Shown piece after piece: positions 42,882 through 52,600 of a DNA stretch of 64,000 bases; the first letter of the stretch is position 1, and every line of letters starts with the position of its first letter. This stretch comes from Paraneptunicella aestuarii. Lineage in GTDB: Bacteria; Pseudomonadota; Gammaproteobacteria; Enterobacterales; Alteromonadaceae. The notes beneath the pieces are model-generated. The model worked only from the letters and a program-made list of their open reading frames with translations, was not told the origin of the DNA and did not search any database. The position numbers were made by a program, and so were the translations under genes. Location of the stretch: the NCBI RefSeq assembly GCF_019900845.1, contig NZ_CP074570.1, positions 1,736,001 through 1,800,000 of the forward strand. The letters run 5' to 3'.

Positions 42882-43493
42882 ATGAAGAATGTATTGGTGA
42901 TCAACAGTAGCTTGAATGGTGAGTCTGGAAATTCAAACAAGATGACCACCAAATTTATGGAGCAGGTTCAGCAACGTCAACAGGTGCAGGTTACTTCTAT
43001 TGATCTGCAATCACTGAATTTACCGCACCTGTCAACTGATGAGATGCAGACATGGGGTATTCCTGCAGATGAACGCACGCCAGAGGAGCATAAGTTAGCT
43101 GCTATATCGGATAATCTGATTGAGCAGATAAGTTGGGCGGATGTGATTGTGGTTGGAATGCCAATGTACAACTTTGGTGTTCCGAGTACCTTTAAAGCAT
43201 GGATTGATCGTGTTGCCAGAGCGGGCGTGACCTTTAGATATACCGAAACTGGCCCTGAAGGCTTGCTTAAGAATAAACAAGTCTATGTGATGGCGGCGAG
43301 AGGTGGTGTTTATGAGGGAACTGCAAAAGATTCTCAATCAGTCTATCTTCGAGATGTTTTTAATTTTCTTGGCATTGAAGATGTTTATTTTATCTATGCT
43401 GAAGGTTTGGCAATGGGACCAGAGGCCGCTGAATTAGCGTGGTCGAAAATAAATGAAAAATATTTTGAACTTATTGAGAATATGAAGGACTAA
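42882..43493 (+). CDS. azoR: FMN-dependent NADH:quinone/azo reductase AzoR
   Basis: 203 residues with a flavodoxin-like fold. The N-terminal FMN phosphate-binding segment (INSSLNGESGNSNKM) and the family motif PMYNFGVPSTFKAWIDRV (about 92-109) are visible, followed by MAARGGVY. The enzyme reduces quinones and azo compounds with NADH and FMN, and protects against thiol and electrophile stress. Length is typical. It is monocistronic, with GGAAGCGG before the start and a strong terminator after. Confidence 0.92.
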   Translation: MKNVLVINSSLNGESGNSNKMTTKFMEQVQQRQQVQVTSIDLQSLNLPHLSTDEMQTWGIPADERTPEEHKLAAISDNLIEQISWADVIVVGMPMYNFGVPSTFKAWIDRVARAGVTFRYTETGPEGLLKNKQVYVMAARGGVYEGTAKDSQSVYLRDVFNFLGIEDVYFIYAEGLAMGPEAAELAWSKINEKYFELIENMKD

Positions 43494-43578
43494 ATTAATG
43501 CAGTTAGCAATGCTGTTCTTACTTCGGAAGAAGTAAGCTACAACAGCTAAAGTGTGTTCCAAGTTGAGTGTGCTTATT

Positions 43579-43605
43579 GCCCCGCTAGTTTAGCGGGGCT
43601 TTTTT
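43579..43605 (+). terminator. Rho-independent terminator after azoR
   Basis: Perfect 9-bp stem GCCCCGCTA/TAGCGGGGC, 3-nt loop, then six T. It is a strong intrinsic terminator on the plus strand. Confidence 0.85.
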
Positions 43606-43743
43606 ATGGGCGCCAGATCCTGGCTGTTTTTTATTTAGATGCAGGTTCACAAACCCTTCGACAAAAGCTAACTAATGTTAACGTTTAAGATAATGGGTAT
43701 TAAAACTCACAAACCTGTTCTTTTCGTTACCCTGTTGTTTTCG

Positions 43744-44286
43744 TTATTTTAGGGCTTTAACTATGTCAGCAATAAAATCTTCGTCTGTTGGTTTGGTTAA
43801 TGAACTATAGGAATCAACAATTTCCCCGTTCTTATTCATAAGATATTTGTAGAAGTTCCATTTGGGAGTCGTGCCAGATTTTTTGGCTAACATTCTGTAC
43901 AGAGGATCGGCATCGTCGCCACGTACTGAAATAGGTTCAAACATAGGGAACTTAACGCCATAAGTCAGGTTGCATAACTCCGCAGTTTTACCTTCATCAT
44001 TATCTTCCTGATTAAAATCGTGAGATGGAAAGCCCAGTACCACTAAGCCTTTATCTTTATATTCGGCGTAAAGTGCTTCTAACCCTTTGAATTGTGGGGT
44101 AAATCCACAGTAACTGGCTGTGTTGACAAAAAGCACGGTCTTACCTGCGTATTCTGTGCATAGGTTAACCACTTCCTGAGAGTTTAGTTTGCGCTTGGCA
44201 AATTTTAATAATGAAGGGCATTCTGCGGCGAAGAGCTGACTACTGAACAGCGTTATGGCGATAAACGTAAGGATTCTTGAATACAT
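43744..44286 (-). CDS. Exported glutathione peroxidase-family protein
   Basis: 180 residues with a signal peptide (first ~20, ending LFAAE). The peroxidase motif is NTASYCGFTPQFKGLEALY, with Cys in place of selenocysteine. The usual second motif is altered to GFPSHDFNQEDNDE, and WNFYKYLMNKNGE supplies the Trp site. It would reduce peroxides with thioredoxin or glutathione, in the periplasm if the signal peptide is used. No partner genes are adjacent. Confidence 0.85.
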   Translation of the reverse strand: MYSRILTFIAITLFSSQLFAAECPSLLKFAKRKLNSQEVVNLCTEYAGKTVLFVNTASYCGFTPQFKGLEALYAEYKDKGLVVLGFPSHDFNQEDNDEGKTAELCNLTYGVKFPMFEPISVRGDDADPLYRMLAKKSGTTPKWNFYKYLMNKNGEIVDSYSSLTKPTDEDFIADIVKALK

Positions 44287-44631
44287 TGATTTTCTCTTTC
44301 AATCGTTTGCTGCCATTAGGGCATGTTGGCATTTGTTTTAATGGTAGCTGATTAATGTTGAAACGGGTTGTTAATTAGCTATTTATTAAAACTGTGGGGT
44401 AATAATATTTAACGGCGGAATGTTAATACCGTAACTATAGAGAAACAATAGATAAGACATTGCCCTGCAAAATATTTGCTTGCAGATTGTAAAGTAGCGC
44501 TATCGGGGGTTAAATAAACCGCTTTATGTTCCCACATTTACCAATGAATGAAGTCATTGTGTTTCATTATATTACCGTGATGTTGAGATAGAGGTGATAG
44601 AAAGCTATAACTTCACGGCTCAATTAAGGGT
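44287..44631. other. Intergenic region between the peroxidase and the S9 peptidase
   Basis: About 345 bp of divergent, AT-rich spacer. No frame, strong hairpin or clear promoter pair could be supported, though promoters for both flanking genes must be here. Confidence 0.4.
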
Positions 44632-44661
44632 ATGGAACCAATACAACAAGAGATGTTATCA

Positions 44662-47157
44662 ATGTCCAATAATTCAATTAAACGCGTCGCCGTTTTTCTG
44701 AGTGTTATTGGTATTAGCGCTTGCACCAGCACTGTTGCTAATACACAAACACCAAAGGCAAGTACCGTCCAACAAAACTACGAAATAGTTAAACCCGTTG
44801 CCCCCGAAACCGGATTGATGTCACAAAATGACAAAGTGATCACTCTGGAAAAGATTATGTCTGATCCCGATTGGATAGGTCGTCAGCCAGAAAGCGCTTA
44901 CTGGGCGGATGATAGCCAGTCTGTTTTCTATTCGCGTAAAAGAGCTGGGTCGGTTGTACGAGATTTGTGGACGACAGGCATCTCTTCAGATAGCGCGTCT
45001 TTGGTAGACATTGCTGACTTACACAAAGTGCATTATGCCAATAGAATTCTGAGCAAAAACAAGCATTTTGCTGCCTGGTTAGCATCGAATAACCTGTTTG
45101 TGAAAGATTTACAGAGCGGGCAAATACGCCAGTTAACCAAAGGCGTGGAAGGAATTCGTAATCTGGCTTTCATCGATGATGGTCGTTTAACCTATAAAAT
45201 CGGCGATGCCTTATATGCGACAAATCTTAATGATGGTTTTGTTGAGCAATTAGCATCCTGGAAATTTGCTCCGGAAAAAACAGCGAATAAGCCCCCTAAA
45301 GATTATATTGCCGCTGAACAGCAAAAGTTGATTGGTTATATTCAAACGGTCAGAAAGCAAAATGAACAGCGTTTTGATTATCAGCAACAAATTATTGCCC
45401 AAAACGAGACGGCAACCAGAAATCCGTTTTACCTGACCGAAGGCTTCGAGACGGTTAACGCTACGCTTTCTCCTGATGGCAAAAAGTTGATAGTCGTTAT
45501 TGCCAAAGATGTTCCTGAGAATGATGACACTGATGTGATGCCACATCATATTCAGGAAGATGGTCGTATTGATATTAAAAGTGTACGCCGCAGAGTGCTG
45601 GATGAAAAACCGATTGAGCACCAGGTCTGGTACATGGACTTAACCACAAATCAGGCGCACCAAATTGGTTTTGAATCTTTACCTGGATATAACGATGATG
45701 TGTTAGCTGACGTTAAGCGTGAAAATGCCAAAGCTCAGGGAAAAGAATACACGGTTAATCGTTTGCCTCGTTCATTAGCGATTATGGAAAACTGGGGTGA
45801 CAATGTTGATAGTGTTGCCTGGAATAGTAAAAGCGATCAGGTTGCCATTATGTTGGAAGCCTGGGACAACAAAGATCGCTGGTTAGCCACGGTTGACTTT
45901 AAAAAACATAAGCTGATCTCCCAACATCGTTTACATGATGATGCCTGGATCAACTATCACTTTAATCAATTTGGCTGGTTGAATAACAGCGATACTTTGT
46001 ATTATTTGTCGGAAGAATCGGGTTATGCCAATCTTTACCTTAAGCCATTAAATGGCAAGGCTTACGCTTTGGTAAGTGGTCAATTTGAAGTTGATAGCCT
46101 GACGTTGACCAGCAATGATGAATACTTTTATTACAGTTCTAACAAGCCGCATCCGGGCATGTATGAAATCTATCGAGTTAATATTGCCAACAAGAAATCA
46201 GAACGTCTAACTCAGTTACTGGGTAATACCAGTTACGAATTGAGCCCTGACGAGCAGACATTACTGCTTACTCATTCCAAGATCACTATGCCACCGGAGT
46301 TGTATATTCAAGCTGCTCAGCCTTCAGAACAGGTAACTCGTATTACTCACACAGTGAGTGAAGAGTTCTTGGCTATGCCTTGGGTGATGCCAGAAATTGT
46401 TCCTGTGAAATCCAGCCATGTAGATGCACCTATTTATTCTAAACTGTATCGCCCAGCTTCAAGCTCTGACGAAAAACACCGTGCGGTGATTTTCAACCAC
46501 GGTGCTGGCTATTTGCAGAATTCGCACTTTGGTTGGTCTGGCTATTTCCGTGAGTTTATGTTCCACAGTATGTTGGCGCAACAAGGTTATGTTGTGATGG
46601 ATATGGATTATCGCGCATCGGCTGGGTATGGTCGTAACTGGCGTACAGCGATTTACCGTCATATGGGTAAACCTGAAATTGAAGATTTGGAAGATGGTGT
46701 GAACTGGATGGTGGAAAATGCCAATGTTGATCCTAAGCGTGTAGGAACCTACGGTGGTTCATATGGCGGGTTTATGACCTTTATGGCACTATTTACCAAG
46801 CCAGAACTATTCCAGGCTGGAGCGGCATTACGTCCGGTGTCTGATTGGGCACATTATAATGGGCCTTATACTTCCAATATCCTGAATACACCGGATGTTG
46901 ACCCTATTGCTTATGAGCGTAGTTCTCCTATTTATTTCGCCGAAGGCTTGAATAAACCTATGCTGATTAATGCGCCAATGGTCGACGACAATGTATTCTT
47001 TTTGGATGTTGTGCGTTTGGTACAGCGTTTAATTGAATTGGAAAAACAGGACTTTGAAACAGCGATATACCCAGTAGAGCCTCATGGTTTTGTGCAACCG
47101 AGCTCTTGGTTGGATGAATATCGCAGAATCTATAAGTTGTTTGAAGAAAATCTCTAG
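44662..47157 (+). CDS. S9-family prolyl oligopeptidase, predicted lipoprotein
   Basis: About 831 residues. The N-terminus has a lipoprotein signal (KRVAVFLSVIGISACTS, lipobox ISAC). A beta-propeller of WD40/DPP-IV type (about 60-580) and an alpha/beta-hydrolase domain follow. Catalytic Ser is in GTYGGSYGGFM, Asp in APMVDDNVFF and His in VEPHGF. It should cut oligopeptides in the cell envelope. I choose the ATG at 44662, with AAGAGA upstream, over two in-frame ATGs at 44632 and 44653, because it gives a normal signal peptide. It is monocistronic. Confidence 0.88.
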   Translation: MSNNSIKRVAVFLSVIGISACTSTVANTQTPKASTVQQNYEIVKPVAPETGLMSQNDKVITLEKIMSDPDWIGRQPESAYWADDSQSVFYSRKRAGSVVRDLWTTGISSDSASLVDIADLHKVHYANRILSKNKHFAAWLASNNLFVKDLQSGQIRQLTKGVEGIRNLAFIDDGRLTYKIGDALYATNLNDGFVEQLASWKFAPEKTANKPPKDYIAAEQQKLIGYIQTVRKQNEQRFDYQQQIIAQNETATRNPFYLTEGFETVNATLSPDGKKLIVVIAKDVPENDDTDVMPHHIQEDGRIDIKSVRRRVLDEKPIEHQVWYMDLTTNQAHQIGFESLPGYNDDVLADVKRENAKAQGKEYTVNRLPRSLAIMENWGDNVDSVAWNSKSDQVAIMLEAWDNKDRWLATVDFKKHKLISQHRLHDDAWINYHFNQFGWLNNSDTLYYLSEESGYANLYLKPLNGKAYALVSGQFEVDSLTLTSNDEYFYYSSNKPHPGMYEIYRVNIANKKSERLTQLLGNTSYELSPDEQTLLLTHSKITMPPELYIQAAQPSEQVTRITHTVSEEFLAMPWVMPEIVPVKSSHVDAPIYSKLYRPASSSDEKHRAVIFNHGAGYLQNSHFGWSGYFREFMFHSMLAQQGYVVMDMDYRASAGYGRNWRTAIYRHMGKPEIEDLEDGVNWMVENANVDPKRVGTYGGSYGGFMTFMALFTKPELFQAGAALRPVSDWAHYNGPYTSNILNTPDVDPIAYERSSPIYFAEGLNKPMLINAPMVDDNVFFLDVVRLVQRLIELEKQDFETAIYPVEPHGFVQPSSWLDEYRRIYKLFEENL

Positions 47158-47179
47158 GGACGCATAAGACTTATTTGTC

Positions 47180-47253
47180 GTCATGGCGGCTTTGACCGCC
47201 ATCCAGCTACAGATTAATGTAAGGCTGGATGCCGCATCGCTGTGCGGCATGAC
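47180..47253. repeat. REP pair (BIME-like)
   Basis: Two REP hairpins face each other: GTCATGGCGG...CCGCCATCCAGC and GCTGGATGCCGCA...TGCGGCATGAC, separated by 16 bp. They share the GTCAT and CATCCAG ends with the REP-cluster elements of the CRISPR island. They lie between the convergent S9 peptidase and rhombosortase-like genes and may act as a transcription stop. Confidence 0.75.
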
Positions 47254-47304
47254 GGTGTATTTTGGATACTGTATTGTTGTGCAATATGATGGTTGGAAAA
47301 GATG

Positions 47305-47895
47305 TTATCTTTTCTTTAGTCCTGATGTCAGCATTGACATTATCGCAACGAACAAGCCAGCAATGGCTCCGTATAAATGCGATTCAATCGCCACATTGGC
47401 ATTAATCAATTCAGCGATAGATTCATTAGCACCGTATATTTGTTCTGACGCGATTTTAACGATCAACACCGCAAGTAATACCCATCCCGTTTTCATGCCG
47501 CGACGAATATCGTGATAAATGCCCCAGGCGAATACACCATGTAGTGCGCCAGAAAGCCCTACATACCAGACTCGTTCAGGGGTAAACAAAAAGATAGCGC
47601 TTGTTACGACAAGCCCACAAAATAACACCAAAGACAGATATTTGCCGGGAGAATAGTAATCACCGTGTAGCATCCACAAAATGATCAACCCTGTGATATT
47701 CAGTATTAGATGAAAACCATTCGTGTGCAGCAGGTTGCCTGTTATTAATCGCCATAATTCGAAAGCACTCACCGCAATGCGATCATAAATCAGTGTCGTT
47801 TGTATATCCGAAGCGAGAAAAAACAAAATACAACTTATGCTACTCAGGATAAGTGGGCCAAGCATGTGCCTTGCTGCCCAGGGTAAATTCAGCAT
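47305..47895 (-). CDS. rrtA: Rhomboid-family protease, rhombosortase-like
   Basis: 196 residues with about six membrane segments. The catalytic Ser is in VGLSGALHGVFAW and the His in AIESHLYGAIAG. An HTNGFHLILNITGL segment corresponds to the conserved His-Asn region. The size and the GLSG.LHG form match rhombosortases, which process proteins bearing C-terminal GlyGly-CTERM signals in Vibrio, Shewanella and relatives. No GlyGly-CTERM substrate is encoded in this window, so the subtype stays tentative. Confidence 0.7.
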   Translation of the reverse strand: MLNLPWAARHMLGPLILSSISCILFFLASDIQTTLIYDRIAVSAFELWRLITGNLLHTNGFHLILNITGLIILWMLHGDYYSPGKYLSLVLFCGLVVTSAIFLFTPERVWYVGLSGALHGVFAWGIYHDIRRGMKTGWVLLAVLIVKIASEQIYGANESIAELINANVAIESHLYGAIAGLFVAIMSMLTSGLKKR

Positions 47896-48006
47896 TCTCA
47901 GGAAATTCCTTATTGTTACAGCCTTATAGAGAAGAACTCATTGCAAGATTGCGCGACAAAGTTTATGTTTGCTGGCACTTCTCAGCAACCCCATCAAGCA
48001 ATTTAA

Positions 48007-48771
48007 ATGTCTAATATCCGAGTCGAACAAAACCAATTGGTTCTCACTATCACTTTTAACCGTCCAGACAAACGTAACGCCATTTCACCCAAGATGTATG
48101 AAGAAGCCGCTATTGCATTGGAATCTGCGGTTGATAACGACGATGTTAAAGCGGTATTGATTCAGGGGGAAGGGGAGCACTTTACTGCTGGCAATGATTT
48201 ATCACATTTTGCCAAAGTTGAAGATGAAGAGCATTTTGCTGAAACAGTACGTTTTATGCAGGCATTAATGCACTGTCCTGTGCCAGTTGTTGCTAAAGTT
48301 AAAGGACAAGCGGTAGGCATTGGCACCACCATGTTATTGCATTGTGATTTCATTTATTGCTCCAGAAGCGCTGTGTTTTGTATGCCTTTTATTAATCTGG
48401 CATTAGTGCCGGAATTTGCAGCAAGCTGGATTTTGCCAAAGCTGGCTGGTCATCCTAAGGCCAGTGAATGGCTAATGTTAGGTGAGCCTTTCGGTGCGGA
48501 TGAAGCTTTGCAGTATGGCTTGGTCAACAAGGTTTTGCCTGATGATGAGTTGGATACTGCCGTACAAACGGTAATGCAAAAATTGGCAAGCAAACCTAAA
48601 TTAGCTATGCGACATACCAAAGCGTTATTGAAGCAGGATCTTGAAACCGTTAAATTACACATGGCTGACGAACTGGATGTGTTTTTTAGTCAGCTAGGTA
48701 CAGTTGCTGCAAAAGAGGCGTTCGCTGCATTTTTGGAAAAACGAGCGCCAGACCCGACTAAATTTAAATAA
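48007..48771 (+). CDS. Enoyl-CoA hydratase/isomerase family protein
   Basis: 254 residues of the crotonase fold. RPDKRNAISPKMYEEA, the oxyanion-hole segment EHFTAGNDLSHF and VKGQAVGIGTTMLLHCDF are visible. The usual catalytic Glu positions are not clearly both present: the region reads FINLALVPEFAASWILPK, with one Glu. It may therefore be an isomerase or another crotonase-superfamily enzyme. It acts on acyl-CoA substrates in the cytoplasm. The gene for gamma-glutamyltransferase starts 20 bp downstream. Confidence 0.85.
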   Translation: MSNIRVEQNQLVLTITFNRPDKRNAISPKMYEEAAIALESAVDNDDVKAVLIQGEGEHFTAGNDLSHFAKVEDEEHFAETVRFMQALMHCPVPVVAKVKGQAVGIGTTMLLHCDFIYCSRSAVFCMPFINLALVPEFAASWILPKLAGHPKASEWLMLGEPFGADEALQYGLVNKVLPDDELDTAVQTVMQKLASKPKLAMRHTKALLKQDLETVKLHMADELDVFFSQLGTVAAKEAFAAFLEKRAPDPTKFK

Positions 48772-48790
48772 CCAGAATTTGGAATTTATA

Positions 48791-50533
48791 GTGAGAAATC
48801 TTCTGTTTCTTGTTGCTGCTTTGACACTCATTCCGAGCAGCTATGCGGATAACAAAAAACAGCGTGAAGACCGGGAGCCGGAAGCCACTACGGGATATTA
48901 TTCCAAGAAGGCTCATGTCGCTAAGCAGTATATGGTCAGTACCGCCAATCCTTATGCATCATGGGTTGGAAAGCAAGTCATAAAGCGTGGTGGTAATGCC
49001 ATTGATGCGGCTGTAGCCATTCAAGCCATGTTGACATTGGTTGAACCTCAGTCGTCGGGTATTGGCGGTGGTTCTTTTATCCTGTATTGGGATAATAAGA
49101 ATAAACGATTGCATACCTTTGATGGTCGAGAGACCGCACCTGACGCTGCTAACCAGTATTTGTTTATTAAGGATCGTAAGAGTATCCCCTGGAAAGAAGC
49201 CGTAGTGGGCGGACGTTCTGTGGGCGTTCCCGGTACGCTTAAAGCCTTGGAAATGGCACAAAAGGAATTTGGTAAGCTTGCCTGGAAAGATTTGTTTAAT
49301 GAAGCGATTGATACGGCATATCAGGGCTTTACGGTTTCCCAAAGGTTGGAAACGCTGTTGTCTTGGGATTTACATCCTGGTCTCAAAGAATTCAATAGCA
49401 GTAAGCGTTATTTCTATCCTAATGGCGAATATATCAAGCAGGGCACTGTTCAAAAAAATGGCGATTTTGCGGCTGTGCTTTTTGGTATCGCCAAAGAAGG
49501 TTCTGACTTTTTCTATAAAGGTGATTTAGCCAAACAAATCGCCAAAACCGTTCAGACTTCAACGATAAACCCCGGCTTGCTGGAAGAGTCTGACATTAAT
49601 AATTACCAGGCGAAAAAGCGTGATCCTGTTTGTGGTAATTACAAAACCTATAAAATTTGCGGTATGGCGCCGCCTGCTTCGGGCGGTATCAGTGTGTTTC
49701 AAATATTGAAAATGCTCGAAGACTATAAACTTGAGCAATACAAGCCGAATCAGCTTGAAGCGGTTCATTTGATCACCCAGTCTTCGCGTTTGGCTTTTGC
49801 GGATCGTGAAGCCTATATTGCCGACCCGGACTTCACTCATTTGCCTTTCGGTGCGCTGATAAACAACACCTATTTGCAAAAGCGTTTGAAATTGATCGAT
49901 CCAGCCAAGGACATGAAAAAAGCGCGTGCGGGCTCTGCTTATTCCACCGCTTTTATTCAGGTAGATAATGCCTTTGACTTGCCTAATACTTCTCATATTT
50001 CCATTGTCGATAAAGAAGGCAATGCGGTGTCTATGACCAGTAGTATCGAGTATGCATTTGGTTCAGGCTTGATGGTTGAAGGCTTTTTGTTGAATAACCA
50101 GCTTACGGATTTTGCTTTCTTGCCCAATCGCGGAAAATACAAGGCGCTTAACCGTGTTCAAGCAGGCAAGCGCCCGAGAAGTTCTATGTCTCCGACCATG
50201 GTTTTCGATGAAGAGGGTGAGTTGTATTTTGTTATTGGCTCACCGGGCGGTAGCCGGATTATTAACTATGTAGCGCAAACGTTAGTTGGTGTGTTGGACT
50301 GGGGGCTAGATGTTCAACAAGCCATCAATTTGCCTAAGTTCACGCATAGAAATGATTATGTTGCTCTGGAAGAAGGGACTGATATCGTAAAACTGCAACA
50401 AGGCTTGGAAAAGCTGGGACACGAAGTAAAAATTATTGATTTAAACAGCGGTTTACATGGCATATTGATTAAAGATGGAAAGTTGATCGGGGGGGCAGAT
50501 CCCCGTCGTGAAGGTGTAGCAGTAGGGGAATAA
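48791..50533 (+). CDS. ggt: Gamma-glutamyltransferase
   Basis: 580 residues. The signal peptide (VRNLLFLVAALTLIPSSYAD, GTG start read as Met) is followed by the mature proenzyme. The autoprocessing and nucleophile Thr lies in PNTSHISIVDKEGNAVSMTS. GGGSFILYWD near residue 95 and GSPGGSRIINYV near 485 are family motifs. The enzyme transfers or hydrolyses the gamma-glutamyl group of glutathione in the periplasm. The frame is open upstream into the previous gene, but the GTG at 48791 gives the correct signal peptide and has GGA seven bases before it. Confidence 0.93.
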   Translation: MRNLLFLVAALTLIPSSYADNKKQREDREPEATTGYYSKKAHVAKQYMVSTANPYASWVGKQVIKRGGNAIDAAVAIQAMLTLVEPQSSGIGGGSFILYWDNKNKRLHTFDGRETAPDAANQYLFIKDRKSIPWKEAVVGGRSVGVPGTLKALEMAQKEFGKLAWKDLFNEAIDTAYQGFTVSQRLETLLSWDLHPGLKEFNSSKRYFYPNGEYIKQGTVQKNGDFAAVLFGIAKEGSDFFYKGDLAKQIAKTVQTSTINPGLLEESDINNYQAKKRDPVCGNYKTYKICGMAPPASGGISVFQILKMLEDYKLEQYKPNQLEAVHLITQSSRLAFADREAYIADPDFTHLPFGALINNTYLQKRLKLIDPAKDMKKARAGSAYSTAFIQVDNAFDLPNTSHISIVDKEGNAVSMTSSIEYAFGSGLMVEGFLLNNQLTDFAFLPNRGKYKALNRVQAGKRPRSSMSPTMVFDEEGELYFVIGSPGGSRIINYVAQTLVGVLDWGLDVQQAINLPKFTHRNDYVALEEGTDIVKLQQGLEKLGHEVKIIDLNSGLHGILIKDGKLIGGADPRREGVAVGE

Positions 50534-50545
50534 GGGTTATTCCCC
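50525..50545. terminator. Bidirectional terminator-like hairpin
   Basis: Perfect 9-bp stem GGGGAATAA/TTATTCCCC with a 3-nt loop. The stem includes the ggt stop codon and lies between ggt and the convergent lipoprotein gene. The T-run is weak. Confidence 0.6.
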
Positions 50546-50554
50546 ATTTATGCA

Positions 50555-51019
50555 TTACATGTATTTATCGGCTTTTATACTATCTACCAGCCATTTGTTT
50601 TGAATTTTTAGCATCTTGACCGTACGTAGATCATCAATCTTATCGCCATTGCTAAATCCGGTAAAAAAGATAGAAACATCTGATTGTACTGCGAATTCGG
50701 TTCGTCCTACGTCATCACCAGAATCAACTTGCATTTCCGGAACATCATCGTAAGTGAGATTAAGGATGTGGCGTTGAACTGAACGATTGGTGTGATATGA
50801 CTTTAATAATCGTGTCATTTTGGGAGTGGTGTACTTAAGTGCTTGATCCAGCGTTGCGTCTTTATTGTAAATGGAGTTGAAGAATAATAGTGCAGCTCCT
50901 TCCGGTGTTGAATCGTCCATCATGCCATATTTGCCCGCTCCCTGATTTTGATTTGTCGCTTCTGAGCATGCTGTTAAAAACAAAACGGCTATAAAGATCG
51001 AAAGAAGGTTTTTCAACAT
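50555..51019 (-). CDS. Predicted lipoprotein (154 aa)
   Basis: A lipoprotein signal peptide is visible (MLKNLLSIFIAVLFLTACSE, lipobox LTAC). A mature domain of about 130 residues follows; it resembles small NTF2/DUF4878-like envelope proteins in having a helical first half (DSTPEGAALLFFNSIYNKDA) and beta-strands in the second half (TEFAVQSDVSIFF, KMLKIQNKWLVDSIK). I start at 51019 because this gives a standard signal; an ATG six codons upstream is possible. Function is unknown. Confidence 0.7.
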   Translation of the reverse strand: MLKNLLSIFIAVLFLTACSEATNQNQGAGKYGMMDDSTPEGAALLFFNSIYNKDATLDQALKYTTPKMTRLLKSYHTNRSVQRHILNLTYDDVPEMQVDSGDDVGRTEFAVQSDVSIFFTGFSNGDKIDDLRTVKMLKIQNKWLVDSIKADKYM

Positions 51020-51107
51020 AATACCGACTAATCCCAAAATATAAGAAGTTCTGATTGGCTTAAGTGTGTGGCTATTATGTTAAAAAGTAAAGAGTATGTG
51101 AAAAAGT

Positions 51108-51130
51108 AAGGGAGGTTTTGACCTCCCTTT
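51108..51130 (-). terminator. Terminator downstream of cysteine synthase
   Basis: Stem AAGGGAGGT/ACCTCCCTTT with a 4-5 nt loop. A second, shorter hairpin, AGGCCG/CGGCCT, follows at about 51159-51177 nearer the gene. Both lie beyond the cysK stop on the minus strand. Confidence 0.65.
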
Positions 51131-51184
51131 AAATGGAATCGAAATAGATTTGGTCATTAGGCCGTAGATTGCGGCCTGAATGGA

Positions 51185-52150
51185 TTACTGCTCTAGTTCA
51201 AGGTCTGAGAATTGACCTGCAAACAGAGGGCTGCTCAGGTAACGCTCTGCTGAGCTTGGCAAAATAACAACGATGTTTTTGCCTTCAAACTCTGGGCGTT
51301 CTGCAAGACGAGCCGCTACAACGACTGCTGCACCAGAAGAAATACCAGCCAAAATGCCTTCTTCTTTCATCAGGCGGTGAGCCATAGCGATAGCGTCGTC
51401 GTTGCTGACCTGCTCGACCATGTCAACCAAATCCAAATCCAGGTTACCAGGAATAAAGCCCGCGCCGATACCTTGAATTTTGTGAGGCCCTGGAGTGAGT
51501 TCCTGACCTGCTTTTGCTTGAGTAATAACTGGGGAATCAGTCGGTTCAACCGCAACACTGATAATGTTTTTGCCTTTGGTTTGCTTAAGGTAACGAGTAA
51601 CACCTGTAATCGTACCACCAGTACCCACACCTGCGATGAAGACATCTACCTGACCGTCGGTGTCTTCCCAGATTTCAGGGCCTGTCGTTTGTTCGTGGAT
51701 AGCAGGGTTTGCAGGGTTATCGAATTGTTGTAGCAAGACGAATTTTTCAGGATTTGCTTCAACGATTTCCTGAGCCTTGGCAACCGCACCTTTCATGCCT
51801 TTAGGAGGATCAGTTAAAACCAGATTTGCACCAAGTGCTTTTAACAATTTACGACGCTCCAAGCTCATGCTGGCTGGCATAGTCAACGTTAGCTTATAAC
51901 CTCTGGAAGCGGCTACGAAAGCTAAAGCGATACCCGTGTTACCAGAAGTTGGTTCTACCAACTCTTTACCTTCAGACAGGATGCCACGTTTTTCAGCGTC
52001 CCAGATCATGTTAGCGCCGATACGGCACTTAACGCTGAAACTAGGGTTTCTGGCTTCGATTTTTGCAAATACGTTGCCTTTGGCGACTCTGTTCAAGCGA
52101 ACAAGAGGTGTATGGCCAATTGATTTTGAGTTGTCGTCGAATATATGCAT
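51185..52150 (-). CDS. cysK: Cysteine synthase A (O-acetylserine sulfhydrylase)
   Basis: 321 residues, a PLP enzyme. The PLP Lys lies in [15 protein letters not shown] (about residue 41). The substrate loop [12 protein letters not shown] (68-79), phosphate-binding [10 protein letters not shown] (about 178-187) and GISSGAA near 270 are all present. It makes cysteine from O-acetylserine and sulfide. The C-terminal FSDLELEQ tail is an acidic extension, unlike the DGI end of many CysK proteins that bind serine acetyltransferase. It is monocistronic. Confidence 0.93.
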   Translation of the reverse strand: MHIFDDNSKSIGHTPLVRLNRVAKGNVFAKIEARNPSFSVKCRIGANMIWDAEKRGILSEGKELVEPTSGNTGIALAFVAASRGYKLTLTMPASMSLERRKLLKALGANLVLTDPPKGMKGAVAKAQEIVEANPEKFVLLQQFDNPANPAIHEQTTGPEIWEDTDGQVDVFIAGVGTGGTITGVTRYLKQTKGKNIISVAVEPTDSPVITQAKAGQELTPGPHKIQGIGAGFIPGNLDLDLVDMVEQVSNDDAIAMAHRLMKEEGILAGISSGAAVVVAARLAERPEFEGKNIVVILPSSAERYLSSPLFAGQFSDLELEQ

Positions 52151-52600
52151 CTTGGTTCCTTAATTGGAATAATAAGTGTTGTATAGAGGAAATCTCATAT
52201 ACAACCGCACTTAATTAACTGATCAATCTGATCTATTGCTCAAGGTCTGTTTCTCGTGTTTATGGCAACAAACTCATAATGACAGGAAACCCAGACCCAT
52301 ATTTACCTAAACATATAAAGCGCTATGTGCTCTCTCTGCTTTACTGCGTGGCGTGCGTTCAGTTTTTGCACGTTCGCTACAGTTGGCAACAAATAAAGCG
52401 AGTTATTAACCATATTTTGGCCTGCAAATACGCATTTATGTGTTTAGGCATCGATATGTTAGTCTAGAGTAGGGATATGGGCGCAAAACGAAAGTGCTTT
52501 TTGCTATAACTTATTTTGAATATGTTTTAGCGTTTGAGATATCTTTGTAAATCATCAACATTATAAAGCAGTTATTATCTGGAATTTAATTGGAGAGACT
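52151..52600. other. Intergenic region between cysK and the moxR-type gene
   Basis: 450 bp, divergent. A 62-codon frame at 52279-52467 has no ribosome site and unlikely composition, so I do not call it. GGAGAG at about 52591 is the ribosome site for the next gene. Promoters for both directions are expected but not resolved. Confidence 0.4.

Noticed and set aside
52279..52467. 62-codon frame between cysK and the MoxR gene
   Set aside because: It has no ribosome site, a random-looking composition and no recognisable domain; the region is more likely divergent promoter DNA.
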